Assembly: GCF_008704795.1 (NCBI RefSeq)
Contig: NZ_CP023690.1
Span: forward strand, 8,380,501-8,444,500
Source: Streptomyces spectabilis
GTDB lineage: Bacteria > Actinomycetota > Actinomycetes > Streptomycetales > Streptomycetaceae
Direction of reading: 5' to 3'
DNA length: 64,000 nt
Made by a program: the position numbers and the translations under genes. Below, one piece after another: positions 26,489-34,827 of this stretch; within the stretch, counting starts at the first letter, position 1, and each line of letters opens with the position of its first letter. The notes below the pieces were generated by a model. That model was given only the letters and a program-made list of their open reading frames with translations. It was not told where the DNA came from and did not search any database.

Positions 26489-27810
26489 CGCGGTACGTCC
26501 TTCCCGGGGGCCAGCGCCCCTTGTGCGTCGAGTTCGTCGAGCAGGTCGTCCGCCGGGCAGCGGCCGCGGACGACGTACCGGTCGGCGTGCGCCGCGACGG
26601 CGGCCAGCACCGCGGGCGCGGCGCCGAGCCGGGGCAGCGCGTCCAGGGCGGCGTCGAAGCAGGCCGTCGCCGCCTCGCGCAGCTCCGGGTCCGCGAGGCC
26701 GTGGCGCGCCGCGTCCAGCCACAGCGGGCTGTGCGGCGCGGGCGTCGCCCCGGCCCGCTCGGCCAGCGGCTTGACCGTGCGGTAGGCCGTCTCGGCGGCC
26801 TGCGCGTCGTCGAAGAGCGCCATGGTCACCGCAAGGGGCACCACCCAGCCGTCCGCGCCGCTCTGCGCGTCGACCATGCGCAGCTCCAGGTGTCCGCGCG
26901 GTCTGACCGGCGGGAACAGCGTGGTGAGGTGGTAGTCGAGGTCCCCGCGGGTGGGCGGCCGCGGCAGGCCCGAGCGCACCCAGGACCGGAAGCTCAGGCC
27001 TTGGGGCACCAGCCACGGCGCCCCGTCCGCGGCCCCGGCGCTCTCGGTGCGCACGCACATCACCGGCGCGTCCAGGGCGTGCCGGGCCCAGGCCGCCCGC
27101 GGCTCCTCGTCGAGCGCGGGCGCGCCCGACCTGCCGGGGTCGATGCCCGCCCACACGGCCTGCCGGGTGGACCGCCAGCCCGTGGCGCGGCCGTCCTGCA
27201 CCGGCGAGTTGGCGAACGCCGCCACCAGGACGGGGCCGAGGAGGTGCGCGAGCCGCCAGCGCCGGGCGAAGCCGAGCGGCCCCGGCTCCGCGTACCCGGC
27301 GTCCAGACAGATCTGCACGGACGCCGTGGAGCACATCATGCGGCGGCCCGCCTCACCCGCGCGGTCGAGCCAGGACTCCATGGCGTCGTAGCGCGGCTCC
27401 CGGAGCAGCCGCGTCGGGGCGCGCCACGGATCGGCGCCGAGGCCGGTGAGGGTGAGGTCCAGGGGGCGGAGCGTGTCGCGGACGACGGTGAGATCGGCCG
27501 CCACGGCCGATACGCACTCCATGAGCGAGGCGGCGGGCAGCGAGCTGAGCTCCAGCTGACCGCCGGGTTCCACGGTGACCGCCGAGTGCAGGGACCGGGT
27601 CCGAAGGGCCGCGCGGGCGGCCTCCACACGGGCGGACGTGACGGGAAGGCGCGGTGAGCGCCGGTCGTGGACGAGCCATTCCAGCTCGACGCCGACGGCG
27701 GCGGGCGGCCCGTTCTTGAAGCAGATGCCGCGCACCAGGGCCTCGACCTCCGCCTCGGTCACGGCGTCCCGAGGACGCGCGCGACGGTTCGTACAGTCTC
27801 CTTCTGGCAT
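26485..27810 (-). CDS. egtA: Glutamate-cysteine ligase EgtA
   Basis: A 441-aa ATP-dependent ligase making gamma-glutamylcysteine for ergothioneine. Motifs include GVELEWLVHD, EPGGQLELSS, MMCSTASVQICLD and FANSPVQDG, with the C-terminal helical part intact. ATG 27810 has AGGAGGA upstream on the minus strand. It is the first gene of egtA-B-C-D, with all junctions overlapping. egtE (the final C-S lyase) is not in the window. The promoter should lie in 27811-28056, where I could not place convincing -35/-10 elements. Confidence 0.94.
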   Translation of the reverse strand: MPEGDCTNRRARPRDAVTEAEVEALVRGICFKNGPPAAVGVELEWLVHDRRSPRLPVTSARVEAARAALRTRSLHSAVTVEPGGQLELSSLPAASLMECVSAVAADLTVVRDTLRPLDLTLTGLGADPWRAPTRLLREPRYDAMESWLDRAGEAGRRMMCSTASVQICLDAGYAEPGPLGFARRWRLAHLLGPVLVAAFANSPVQDGRATGWRSTRQAVWAGIDPGRSGAPALDEEPRAAWARHALDAPVMCVRTESAGAADGAPWLVPQGLSFRSWVRSGLPRPPTRGDLDYHLTTLFPPVRPRGHLELRMVDAQSGADGWVVPLAVTMALFDDAQAAETAYRTVKPLAERAGATPAPHSPLWLDAARHGLADPELREAATACFDAALDALPRLGAAPAVLAAVAAHADRYVVRGRCPADDLLDELDAQGALAPGKDVPR

Positions 27811-28056
27811 GCCGGGGGTCCTCCTGTTCCGGGCGGTCCGGACGTCGCGTCCGGGCAGCGCTCGTAACACCCAAGACCTTGAAGCTATTTCGCACAAGAC
27901 GGCCCCGGGTGGCCGGAAGATGCCGTCGCGGTGAACGACGGCCGCGCCGCGCCGTCGGTTCGCGCACCACACGGGGCATTCCTTCCAATAGACCACGCGT
28001 GTGCCGTTCCCGCACGGGATGGCCGAAACGCCACGTCCGCCCCGGGAGCGCGCCGG

Positions 28057-28374
28057 TCAGTCGCCGGCGGCGGGGCGCTCGACGCGGTACTGCCCCATCA
28101 GCTCGTCGAAGGCGTCGCTGGTCGGCCCGCCCAGGACGGCCGGGTGCGCGCCGCCCACGAACGACCGCACCCGGTCCGTCACCTCCGCCGCCCGCGCGGC
28201 GCTCGCGTAGATGCCGAGCACCAGAGAGCCGTCCCCCGCGGTGAAGCCCCAGGGCACCTCGCAGGGCCCCTCGTGGTCCTCGACCGGACACAGCAGCCGG
28301 GCGAGGGGCTCCTGGAGCGCGAGCGCGGCTTCCGTGTCGGCGAAACCGTGGATGTGGATCTCGTAGAGCTGCAC
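28057..28374 (-). CDS. Conserved hypothetical small protein
   Basis: A 105-aa acidic cytosolic protein starting MQLYEIHIHGFAD, without membrane segment or recognisable catalytic motif. It keeps alternating beta/alpha hydrophobicity and strong third-position GC, which supports a real gene. It is flanked by egtA and an amidase on the same strand, with 56 nt between it and the amidase gene. Function is not recognised. Confidence 0.65.
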   Translation of the reverse strand: MQLYEIHIHGFADTEAALALQEPLARLLCPVEDHEGPCEVPWGFTAGDGSLVLGIYASAARAAEVTDRVRSFVGGAHPAVLGGPTSDAFDELMGQYRVERPAAGD

Positions 28375-28430
28375 GGCTCAGACGGTAGACGGCGTCCGCA
28401 CGGGCCGCACGGCATTTTCGGCCCGCCCGC

Positions 28431-29849
28431 TCAGGGGGCCGCCCGCGTGTCCGCGGGCTCCGGCCAGGACTCGTGCCAGCGCCGGTCGGCCTCCAGCTGC
28501 GCCGCGAGCGAGATGAGCAGCGGCTCGCTGCCCGCCGGGCCGAGGAGCTGGGCGCCCACCGGCAGACCGCCCGCGACCCGGCCCGCGGGGACGTTCACTC
28601 CCGGCCAGCCGAGCACGTTCCACGGCCAGGCGTACGGACACGCCGCGATCATCGCCTGGTCCGTGCGCAAGGCGCTGAGCCCCGCGAGCGCCCCGACGGG
28701 CGGCGGCGGGGTGGCGGTCGTGGGCGCGAGGACCACGTCGTACGTGTCGAAGACGGCGCCCACGCGCCGGTGCAGGGTCGCCTCCGCCCGCCGGGAGAGC
28801 CGCAGCGGCGCACCGCCGAGCAGCCGCCCCAGGCGGGCGGCGTCCTTGGTGCGCGGGTCGAGCAGGGCGGGGTCGGGCACCTCGCGCACCCAGTCGGCGA
28901 CGCCCGCCGTGGCCCGCGGCACGAAGGCGAGGCCGATCTGGCCGTAGCGCGGGTCGGCCTCCTCCACGTCGTGCCCGAGCGCGGCCAGGCGGTCGGCGAG
29001 GTCCACGACCTTGGCCCGCACGAGCGGGTGCAGACGCTTGGGCGTGGCCGTGAACGGCGTGCGTAGGGAGAGCGCGACACGCAGTTTGCGCGGCTCGCGC
29101 GTCGCCGCGTCGGCGGCGCGGATCGCGGACGGCTGGTGCGGGTCGTCCCGGTGGTTGCCGCTCGCCGCGTCCAGGAGCAGCGCGGCATCGGTCACGGTGC
29201 GCGCGAGCGGGCCGTTGACGGTGATGCCGTTGAACGCCTCCGGCCACGGCCACGTCGAGATGCGCCCGCGCTGCGGCTTGACCCCGACCAGGTGCGTCCA
29301 CGCGGCCGGGATCCGCACCGAGCCCGCCCCGTCCGAGCCGAGCGCCACCGGCACCAGGCCCGCCGCGACCGCCGCGGCGGAGCCGCCCGACGAACCGCCC
29401 GGCGTGTGGCGGGTGTTCCACGGATTGCGGGTGTCGCCGAACGCGGGCCCCTCCGTGAACGGCCACTGCCCCAGCTCGCACGTGTTGGTCTTGCCGACGA
29501 TGACCGCGCCCGCCGCCCGCAGCCTGCGCACCGCCTCCGCGTCGCGCGCCTTGGGCGGGAAGTCGCCGGGGCAGCCGAACGCCGTCGGCTCGCCCGCCAC
29601 GTCCGTGTCGTCCTTCACCGCGATCGGCACCCCGAGCAGCGGGGCGCGGACGCCCGCCGCCAACTGCCGGTCGGCGGCGTCCGCTTCGGCGAGCGCGGCC
29701 TCGGCGCGCACCACGCGGAAGGCGTTGAGCGTGCCCTGGGTCGCCAGGATGCGGGTGAGCGTCCGCTCGGCGAGTTCGCGCGCGGACACCTCGCCCGCGC
29801 TGAGCGCGCGGACGGTCTCCGCGAGGCCTTCGGAACGGTCGCTGCTCAT
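28431..29849 (-). CDS. Amidase-signature family amidase
   Basis: A 472-aa hydrolase of the amidase signature family. The Ser-cisSer-Lys triad is visible as Lys in GVPIAVKDDTDV and the Gly/Ser-rich HTPGGSSGGSAAAVAAGL, plus GSDGAGSVRIPAAW. It hydrolyses amide bonds of unknown substrates in the cytosol; indoleacetamide- or acylamide-type enzymes share this pattern. The start is ATG 29849. It diverges from a LacI regulator, which may control it. Confidence 0.9.
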   Translation of the reverse strand: MSSDRSEGLAETVRALSAGEVSARELAERTLTRILATQGTLNAFRVVRAEAALAEADAADRQLAAGVRAPLLGVPIAVKDDTDVAGEPTAFGCPGDFPPKARDAEAVRRLRAAGAVIVGKTNTCELGQWPFTEGPAFGDTRNPWNTRHTPGGSSGGSAAAVAAGLVPVALGSDGAGSVRIPAAWTHLVGVKPQRGRISTWPWPEAFNGITVNGPLARTVTDAALLLDAASGNHRDDPHQPSAIRAADAATREPRKLRVALSLRTPFTATPKRLHPLVRAKVVDLADRLAALGHDVEEADPRYGQIGLAFVPRATAGVADWVREVPDPALLDPRTKDAARLGRLLGGAPLRLSRRAEATLHRRVGAVFDTYDVVLAPTTATPPPPVGALAGLSALRTDQAMIAACPYAWPWNVLGWPGVNVPAGRVAGGLPVGAQLLGPAGSEPLLISLAAQLEADRRWHESWPEPADTRAAP

Positions 29850-30155
29850 GTGGGGGCACCTTCGGTCGGGCGGCGCGGCCGCGGTTGCTTACCGCACGGT
29901 AGCTTCCGGTGGGCCAACGCGGAATCGGCCAGGCGCAGTTCACTCCCGCCCGCCGCGCGCGCTCCGCATCGGCGCGGCGCGCGCGAGCGGCGTGGGCCGC
30001 CCCGGCCGAGCCGTGTGTGCGCGGGTACGGGCGCGTGTGACCTCCCGCGCTACCAGCCAGGATGGCGTGCGCGCCCATGCCCCGGCGACTGCCCGGCAGC
30101 GCCCCCGCGCCCGCCTGGGTGCGCCCCGGGGGCGTCTGGAAGGATTGCCCCCGTC
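29850..30155. promoter_or_regulatory. Divergent intergenic region with a small palindrome
   Basis: This 306-nt stretch separates the amidase and lacI-type genes and contains no gene that I can support. A short inverted repeat TACCG-CA-CGGTA (29890-29901), about 40 nt upstream of the amidase start, could be an operator for the LacI regulator. The arms are only 5 bp. Confidence 0.35.
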
Positions 30156-31253
30156 ATGGTGCAGATACCGAAGCAGCAGCCCGCGCCGGATCCGGCGCCG
30201 ACCGCGCCGAGCCCGCCATCCGACCCCGAGCCGCAGGACGCCGCGCAGCGCGTGCCGCACTCCGTTCCGACCAGCGCCGACGTCGCACGCCTCGCGGGCG
30301 TCTCGCGCGCCACCGTGAGCTACGTCCTGAACAACACCAGTGCCGTGCGCATCAGCGAGCCCACGCGCCACCGCGTCCGCGAGGCCGCCAAGGAGCTCGG
30401 CTACGTCCCGCACGCCGCCGCCCGCAGTCTGCGCGCCGGGCACACCCGCATGGTCCTCATGCCCACGCCCCAGATCCCCGTGGGCCCGCTCTTCAGCCGC
30501 TTCTTCAGCGAACTCCAGTGGGCGCTCAGCCGGTTCGACTACACCGTCGTGCAGTACGGCAGCCTCGGCCTCACCGGTGAGGAGGCCGCCCGCGCCTGGG
30601 CCGAGCTGCGCCCGGTCGCGGTCCTCGCCCCCGACGCGACCGCGCTCGGCGCCCGCGGCGTCTCCGTCCTCAAGCGCTCCGGCGCCAAGGCGGTCTTCAC
30701 GCTCGGCCCGCAGCGGGCCGAGGGCGCGCACGCGCTGCTCATGGACCAGCGCCTGGTCGGCCGCAGCGCCGCCGAGCACCTGCTGGCCCGCGGCCGCCGC
30801 CGCATAGGCGTGGTGGTCCCCGATGAGCCCGGGCTCGAACCCTTCTCGCGGCCGCGCCTCGACGGCGTGCGGGCCGCCGTGCGCGGCACGGGCGACGGCG
30901 AGGTGACCGAGCTGCCGCTGGGCTACGGCGAGGACTCCGCCGCCCGGCTCGCGGGCCGCTGGCGCGCGCTCGGCCTCGACGCCGTCTTCGCGTACAACGA
31001 CGAGTACGCGATGCTCCTCATGCGCGCCCTCCAGGACGAGGGGCTGCGCGTCCCGGACGACACCGCCGTCGTGGGTGCCGACGACCTGATGCTCGGGAGA
31101 CTCCTTCGGCCGCGCCTGAGCAGCGTCCGCATCGAGCTGCCGTCGGGCCGCGGCCTGGCCGAGCTGGTCGACCGCGTGGTGCGGGAGCCGGGGGCGCGGC
31201 CGGAGGTGCACGACGTGCTCGGCGCGAGCGTGGTGCACCGCGAGTCGAGCTGA
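30156..31253 (+). CDS. LacI-family transcriptional regulator
   Basis: A 365-aa regulator with a Pro-rich N-terminal extension of about 42 residues. The LacI HTH and hinge follow (TSADVARLAGVSRATVSYVLNN...RVREAAKELGYVPHAAARSLRAG), then a periplasmic-binding-protein-like effector domain (about 105-360). The ligand is unknown. ATG 30156 is preceded by GGAAGGA. It diverges from the amidase gene. Confidence 0.9.
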   Translation: MVQIPKQQPAPDPAPTAPSPPSDPEPQDAAQRVPHSVPTSADVARLAGVSRATVSYVLNNTSAVRISEPTRHRVREAAKELGYVPHAAARSLRAGHTRMVLMPTPQIPVGPLFSRFFSELQWALSRFDYTVVQYGSLGLTGEEAARAWAELRPVAVLAPDATALGARGVSVLKRSGAKAVFTLGPQRAEGAHALLMDQRLVGRSAAEHLLARGRRRIGVVVPDEPGLEPFSRPRLDGVRAAVRGTGDGEVTELPLGYGEDSAARLAGRWRALGLDAVFAYNDEYAMLLMRALQDEGLRVPDDTAVVGADDLMLGRLLRPRLSSVRIELPSGRGLAELVDRVVREPGARPEVHDVLGASVVHRESS

Positions 31254-31259
31254 GCCCCG

Positions 31260-31276
31260 GCCCGGCGCCCCCGGGC
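31260..31276. terminator. Small terminator hairpin, lacI-type / trxA
   Basis: GCCCGG (31260-31265) and CCGGGC (31271-31276) with a 5-nt loop, between two convergent stop codons. Confidence 0.5.
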
Positions 31277-31282
31277 GACGTG

Positions 31283-31663
31283 TTACGCCCCCTGCTCCTT
31301 GGCCTGCTGCTCCGCCACCGACTTGCGGACCTCGTTCATGTCGAGCTGGCGGGCCTGACCGATCACGTCCTCCAGGGCGGACTCCGGAAGGGCGCCCGGC
31401 TGCGCGAACACCGCGACCTGGTCCCGGACGATCATCAGCGTGGGAATCGACTGGATGCCGAACGCGGCCGCGAGCTCCGGCTGGGCCTCCGTGTCCACCT
31501 TGCCGAAGACCAGGTCCGGGTTGGCCTCCGCGGCCTTCTCGTACACCGGTGCGAACTGGCGGCAGGGACCGCACCAGGACGCCCAGAAGTCGATCAGGAC
31601 GAAGTCGTTCTCCGTCATCGTCTGGTCGAAGTTTTCCTTCGTGAGCTCCACGGTCGTGCTCAT
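31283..31663 (-). CDS. trxA: Thioredoxin
   Basis: A 126-aa thioredoxin reducing cytosolic protein disulfides. It has the canonical active site FWASWCGPC, the cis-Pro in IPTLMIV, and the usual fold. A helical C-terminal extension of about 15 residues (NEVRKSVAEQQAKEQGA) follows. The ATG at 31663 was chosen by homology; longer in-frame starts lie upstream of or inside the promoter. A perfect SigR promoter lies 43-68 nt upstream, fitting control by disulfide stress. Confidence 0.95.
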   Translation of the reverse strand: MSTTVELTKENFDQTMTENDFVLIDFWASWCGPCRQFAPVYEKAAEANPDLVFGKVDTEAQPELAAAFGIQSIPTLMIVRDQVAVFAQPGALPESALEDVIGQARQLDMNEVRKSVAEQQAKEQGA

Positions 31664-31705
31664 GATTGAGTCTCTCTTCCTGGTGGGGGCGAAGCCGTCG
31701 TGCAC

Positions 31706-31731
31706 AACGGCCGCGGCGGCGGCCGTATTCC
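31706..31731 (-). promoter_or_regulatory. SigR-type promoter of trxA
   Basis: On the minus strand GGAAT (31731-31727) is followed after exactly 18 nt by GTTG (31708-31705), the S. coelicolor SigR consensus GGAAT-N18-GTT. The predicted transcription start is near 31698. Confidence 0.85.
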
Positions 31732-31781
31732 GCGCGCGTACCCGTGTGGCCACGCCGCACACCTGGCACCAGACTGGCCTC

Positions 31782-33233
31782 ATGACGCAATCCACGGACG
31801 CCACGGGCGAAACAGCGGACAACACCTACGACGTAGTGGTCATCGGGGCCGGACCGGTCGGGGAGAACGTCGCCGACCGGGCGCGCGCGGCGGGCCTCAG
31901 CGCGGCGATCGTGGAGAGCGAGCTGGTCGGCGGGGAGTGCTCGTACTGGGCCTGCATGCCCAGCAAGGCGCTGCTGCGGCCCGTCGTGGCGCGCGCCGAC
32001 GCGCGCCGCGTGCCGGGCCTGCGCCACCTGGTGGAGGGCGCCCTGGACGCGTCCGCCGTCCTCGCCCACCGGGACGAGTACGCCTCCCACTGGAAGGACG
32101 ACGGCCAGGTCGGCTGGCTCGACTCGATCGGCGTCGACCTGTTCCGGGGCCACGGCCGGCTCGCGGGCACGCGCCGGGTGACCGTCACCGCCGCCGACGG
32201 CACCGTCACGGAGCTGGCGGCCCGGCACGCGGTCGCCGTGTGCACCGGCAGCCGGGCCGTCGTCCCCGACCTGCCGGGCGCCGCCGACGCCAAGCCGTGG
32301 ACCAGCCGCGAGGCGACCGGCGCCGACCACGTGCCCGGCCGCCTGGTCGTGGTCGGCGGCGGGGTGGTCGGCGTGGAGATGGCCACGGTCTGGCAGGCCC
32401 TCGGCTCCCGGGTGACGCTCCTGGTGCGGGGTGGGGGGCTGCTGCCCAAGATGGAGCCGTTCGCCGGGGAGCTGGTCGCCGACGCGCTGCGCGAGGCGGG
32501 CGCGGAGGTCCGTACGGACACCTCGGTGAAGGCGGTGCGCAGGGACGGCGCCACGGTCACCGTCGAGCTCGACGGCGGCGACCTGATCGAGGCCGACGAG
32601 GTGCTCTTCGCCACCGGCCGCGCCCCGCGCACCGACGACCTCGGCCTGGACACGGTCGGCCTGGAGCCCGGCGCGTGGCTGTCCGTCGACGACAGCTGCC
32701 AGGTCGCCGGCAGCGACTGGCTGTACGCCGTCGGTGACGTGAACCACCGGGCTCTGCTGACCCACCAGGGCAAGTATCAGGCGCGGATCGCGGGCGCCGC
32801 GATCGCCGCCCGCGCGCGGCGCGTGCCGATCCTGGAGACCGACCGGTGGGGCGCCCACAGCGCGACCGCCGACCACGACGCCGTCCCGCAGGTCGTCTTC
32901 ACCGACCCCGAGGCGGCCTCGGCGGGCCTCACCCTCGCCGCCGCCGAGGAGGCGGGCCACCGGGTGCGCGCCGTCGACTACGACCTCGCGTCCGTCGCCG
33001 GGTCCGGCCTGTACGCCGACGGGTACCGGGGCCGCGCCCGCATGGTCGTCGACCTGGACCGCGAGGTCGTCCTTGGCGTCACCTTCGTCGGTCCCGGCGT
33101 CGGCGAGCTGATCCACTCCGCCACGGTCGCCATCGCGGGCGAGGTCCCCGTCGACCGCCTGTGGCACGCGGTCCCGGCGTATCCGACGATCAGCGAGGTG
33201 TGGCTGCGGCTCCTGGAGACGTACCGGGGCTGA
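31782..33233 (+). CDS. FAD-dependent pyridine nucleotide-disulfide oxidoreductase
   Basis: A 483-aa flavoprotein of the class I disulfide reductase family (lipoamide dehydrogenase/mercuric reductase branch). It shows an N-terminal FAD fold VVVIGAGPVGENVA, redox-active C53-SYWA-C58 (CX4C) followed by MPSKAL, an NAD fold VVVGGGVVGVEMATVW, YAVGDVN, and the dimerisation domain ending in PAYPTISEVW. The His of the His-Glu dyad seen in lipoamide dehydrogenase is Tyr, as in mercuric-reductase-like proteins. No HMA domain or C-terminal Cys pair is present, so mercury is unlikely. The substrate is unknown. It diverges from trxA. Confidence 0.88.
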   Translation: MTQSTDATGETADNTYDVVVIGAGPVGENVADRARAAGLSAAIVESELVGGECSYWACMPSKALLRPVVARADARRVPGLRHLVEGALDASAVLAHRDEYASHWKDDGQVGWLDSIGVDLFRGHGRLAGTRRVTVTAADGTVTELAARHAVAVCTGSRAVVPDLPGAADAKPWTSREATGADHVPGRLVVVGGGVVGVEMATVWQALGSRVTLLVRGGGLLPKMEPFAGELVADALREAGAEVRTDTSVKAVRRDGATVTVELDGGDLIEADEVLFATGRAPRTDDLGLDTVGLEPGAWLSVDDSCQVAGSDWLYAVGDVNHRALLTHQGKYQARIAGAAIAARARRVPILETDRWGAHSATADHDAVPQVVFTDPEAASAGLTLAAAEEAGHRVRAVDYDLASVAGSGLYADGYRGRARMVVDLDREVVLGVTFVGPGVGELIHSATVAIAGEVPVDRLWHAVPAYPTISEVWLRLLETYRG

Positions 33234-33253
33234 GCGAGCGCCCCGCCGAACGG

Positions 33254-33278
33254 GGCACGGCCCAGCGGGGGCCGTGCC
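33254..33278. terminator. Terminator between oxidoreductase and whiB-type genes
   Basis: Perfect 10-bp arms (33254-33263 and 33269-33278) with a 5-nt loop, preceded by a second small hairpin CCCCG...CGGGG. It sits between convergent stop codons. Confidence 0.8.
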
Positions 33279-33544
33279 TACGCCCGCCTGCGGGCGGGCC
33301 GGGAGCGGCGGAGGCCCGCGAGTTCGTCCTCGCCCTTGCCGCCCCAGACTCCCGACGTCTGGCCGGAGCTGAGCGCGTAGGCGAGACACTCCCGCGCCAC
33401 CGCGCAGTGCGCGCAGATGCGTTTGGCTTCCTCCTGGTCCCGTTCGGCCGGTCCTGAGGTGCCGACGGGGAAGAACAGCTCGGGGTCCTCATCAGCACAC
33501 GCGGCCCGGTGGATCCAGTCCTGTCGCAGGGGCACCAGTTCCAT
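33278..33544 (-). CDS. WhiB-family [4Fe-4S] transcription factor
   Basis: An 88-aa Wbl protein. The four cluster Cys are seen in AACADEDPELFFP and ICAHCAVARECL. They are followed by the GVWGGKGEDE turn and a basic C-terminal DNA-binding tail (GLRRSRPARRRA). Wbl proteins act with the principal sigma factor and respond to redox or NO. Which paralogue this is cannot be decided by eye. A palindrome lies 35-48 nt upstream. Confidence 0.93.
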   Translation of the reverse strand: MELVPLRQDWIHRAACADEDPELFFPVGTSGPAERDQEEAKRICAHCAVARECLAYALSSGQTSGVWGGKGEDELAGLRRSRPARRRA

Positions 33545-33578
33545 GCGGGCCCGGGTGCCCGGGAGGCGAGGGGACGAA

Positions 33579-33592
33579 ACGGAATGTTCCGT
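33579..33592. promoter_or_regulatory. Palindrome upstream of the whiB-type gene
   Basis: ACGGAA-TG-TTCCGT, a perfect 6-bp-arm inverted repeat, at -35 to -48 from the start codon, where an operator or promoter element would sit. Confidence 0.45.
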
Positions 33593-33619
33593 ACTGTGTG
33601 CGCGGGGAGCGCGGCCGTG

Positions 33620-33640
33620 GGCTGAGCCGGCCGCTCAGCC
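33620..33640 (-). terminator. Hairpin after the phosphotransferase gene
   Basis: GGCTGAGC (33620-33627) pairs with GCTCAGCC (33633-33640) around 5 nt. It lies 68 nt beyond the phosphotransferase stop, at the end of a tandem repeat. Confidence 0.55.
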
Positions 33641-33716
33641 GTCGGTTCGGCCACCCGCTCAGCCGTCGGCACAGCCATCCGCTCAGCCGTCCGACTCAGC
33701 CGCCTGCTCAGCCGTC
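33631..33716. repeat. 24-nt imperfect tandem repeat
   Basis: Four copies of a unit containing GCTCAGCCGTC start at 33633, 33657, 33681 and 33706, giving a period of 24-25 nt. They begin in the 3' flank of the phosphotransferase gene and reach into its last codons. Confidence 0.8.
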
Positions 33717-34691
33717 CGCGAGGATCGCCTTCAGATGCCGCAGCGCCGTCGTCACGCGGGCCGGGTCCTGCTGGAAGAACGGGTCGTCGGGGACCGGCAG
33801 GGACCCGGCGAGCGCGATGCCGCGGCCGCGTGCCCACGTCGCGTCGTCCGCGCCGACGGCCGCGCGGAACGTGGCGCGGGCCGTCGCGGGCAGGAACATC
33901 CACGCCGGGATCAGATCGCACGCCGGGTCGCCGACGGCCAGCGTCCCGAAGTCGATGACGGCGGTCAGGCGCCCGTCGACGGCCAGCAGATTGCCGGTCG
34001 CCAGGTCGCCGTGCAGCCACACCGGCGGACGGTCCCAGGCGGGCGCCGCGAGCGCCTGCTCCCACACCGCCGTGACGGCGTCCGTGTCGACCATGCCGTC
34101 CAGCTTCGCGATCTTCGCCCGCACCGTGGAGTCGGCGGCGAGCTGCGGACACTCGGCGCCCACGCGCGCGCCCCGGAAGGCGTTGCTCCACTGCGGCGGC
34201 GGCCCGTCCGTCGGATCGATCCGCTGCAACGTGCCGATGAAGTCGGCGAGTTGGGCGGCGGCCTCATGCGGATCCGCCAGGCCATCCGTCGTCGCGGGCT
34301 CGCCCTCCAGCCAGCGGCAGACCGACCACGGGAACGGATAGCCCTCGCCCGGCCCGCCCTGCGCCAGCGGCTGCGAGACCGCGAGCGGCAGCTGCGGCGC
34401 CAGCCACGGGAGCCAGCGCTGCTCCCGCTCGACCTGGCCCCTCCAGCGGGCGTGGCGGGGCAACCGAAGGGCCATGTCGTCGCCCAGGCGGAAGGTCGCG
34501 TTGTCCATGCCCGAGCGGGGCACCGGGGTCACGGGCAGGTGCGCCCACCGCGGGAACTGCGCCGCGAGGAGGCGCCGCACCAGCGGCACGTCGATGGTCA
34601 CCGCGACCTCGTCGTCGTCCTGGGCGCCCGGGATGTCCAGGGCGTCCTGGTCCGGTTCGTCGTACGTCTCGTCGGTACCGCTCGGTGACAC
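33708..34691 (-). CDS. Aminoglycoside-phosphotransferase-family kinase
   Basis: A 327-aa APH/choline-kinase-fold protein. It has a nucleotide-binding N lobe (MDNATFRLGDDMALRLPRH with Lys replaced by Arg), the catalytic loop VWLHGDLATGNLL, and metal-binding VIDFGTLAVGDPACDL. It is often annotated as an antibiotic phosphotransferase, but many relatives phosphorylate metabolites. The GTG at 34691 has GAGGGG six nt upstream; an ATG 21 codons further upstream lacks one. It is monocistronic. Confidence 0.85.
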   Translation of the reverse strand: MSPSGTDETYDEPDQDALDIPGAQDDDEVAVTIDVPLVRRLLAAQFPRWAHLPVTPVPRSGMDNATFRLGDDMALRLPRHARWRGQVEREQRWLPWLAPQLPLAVSQPLAQGGPGEGYPFPWSVCRWLEGEPATTDGLADPHEAAAQLADFIGTLQRIDPTDGPPPQWSNAFRGARVGAECPQLAADSTVRAKIAKLDGMVDTDAVTAVWEQALAAPAWDRPPVWLHGDLATGNLLAVDGRLTAVIDFGTLAVGDPACDLIPAWMFLPATARATFRAAVGADDATWARGRGIALAGSLPVPDDPFFQQDPARVTTALRHLKAILADG

Positions 34692-34827
34692 GGGGATCCC
34701 CTCGGCCGGGCCATGTGCCCGGCGCCTTCGTCGACTTGGTGGCAGGCGGCCCATTCCACCCGTCGGCGAGATCCGCCGTCCACCGGATTTCCCGGCCGGA
34801 TTTTCCGGCGCCCCGCCGCGCGGCAGG

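Noticed and set aside
31440..31781. Upstream extension of the disulfide oxidoreductase frame
   Set aside because: It is antisense to trxA and its SigR promoter; ATG 31782 begins a normal FAD-binding N terminus.
31782..33233. Mercuric reductase
   Set aside because: The protein lacks the N-terminal metal-binding domain and the C-terminal Cys pair, and there are no other mer genes.
33190..34191. Minus-strand frame with PTAER-like repeats
   Set aside because: It only reflects the 24-nt tandem repeat read in a second frame; the phosphotransferase frame is the real one.
33708..34691. Dedicated aminoglycoside resistance gene
   Set aside because: The kinase fold is clear, but nothing in the sequence or context indicates an antibiotic substrate.
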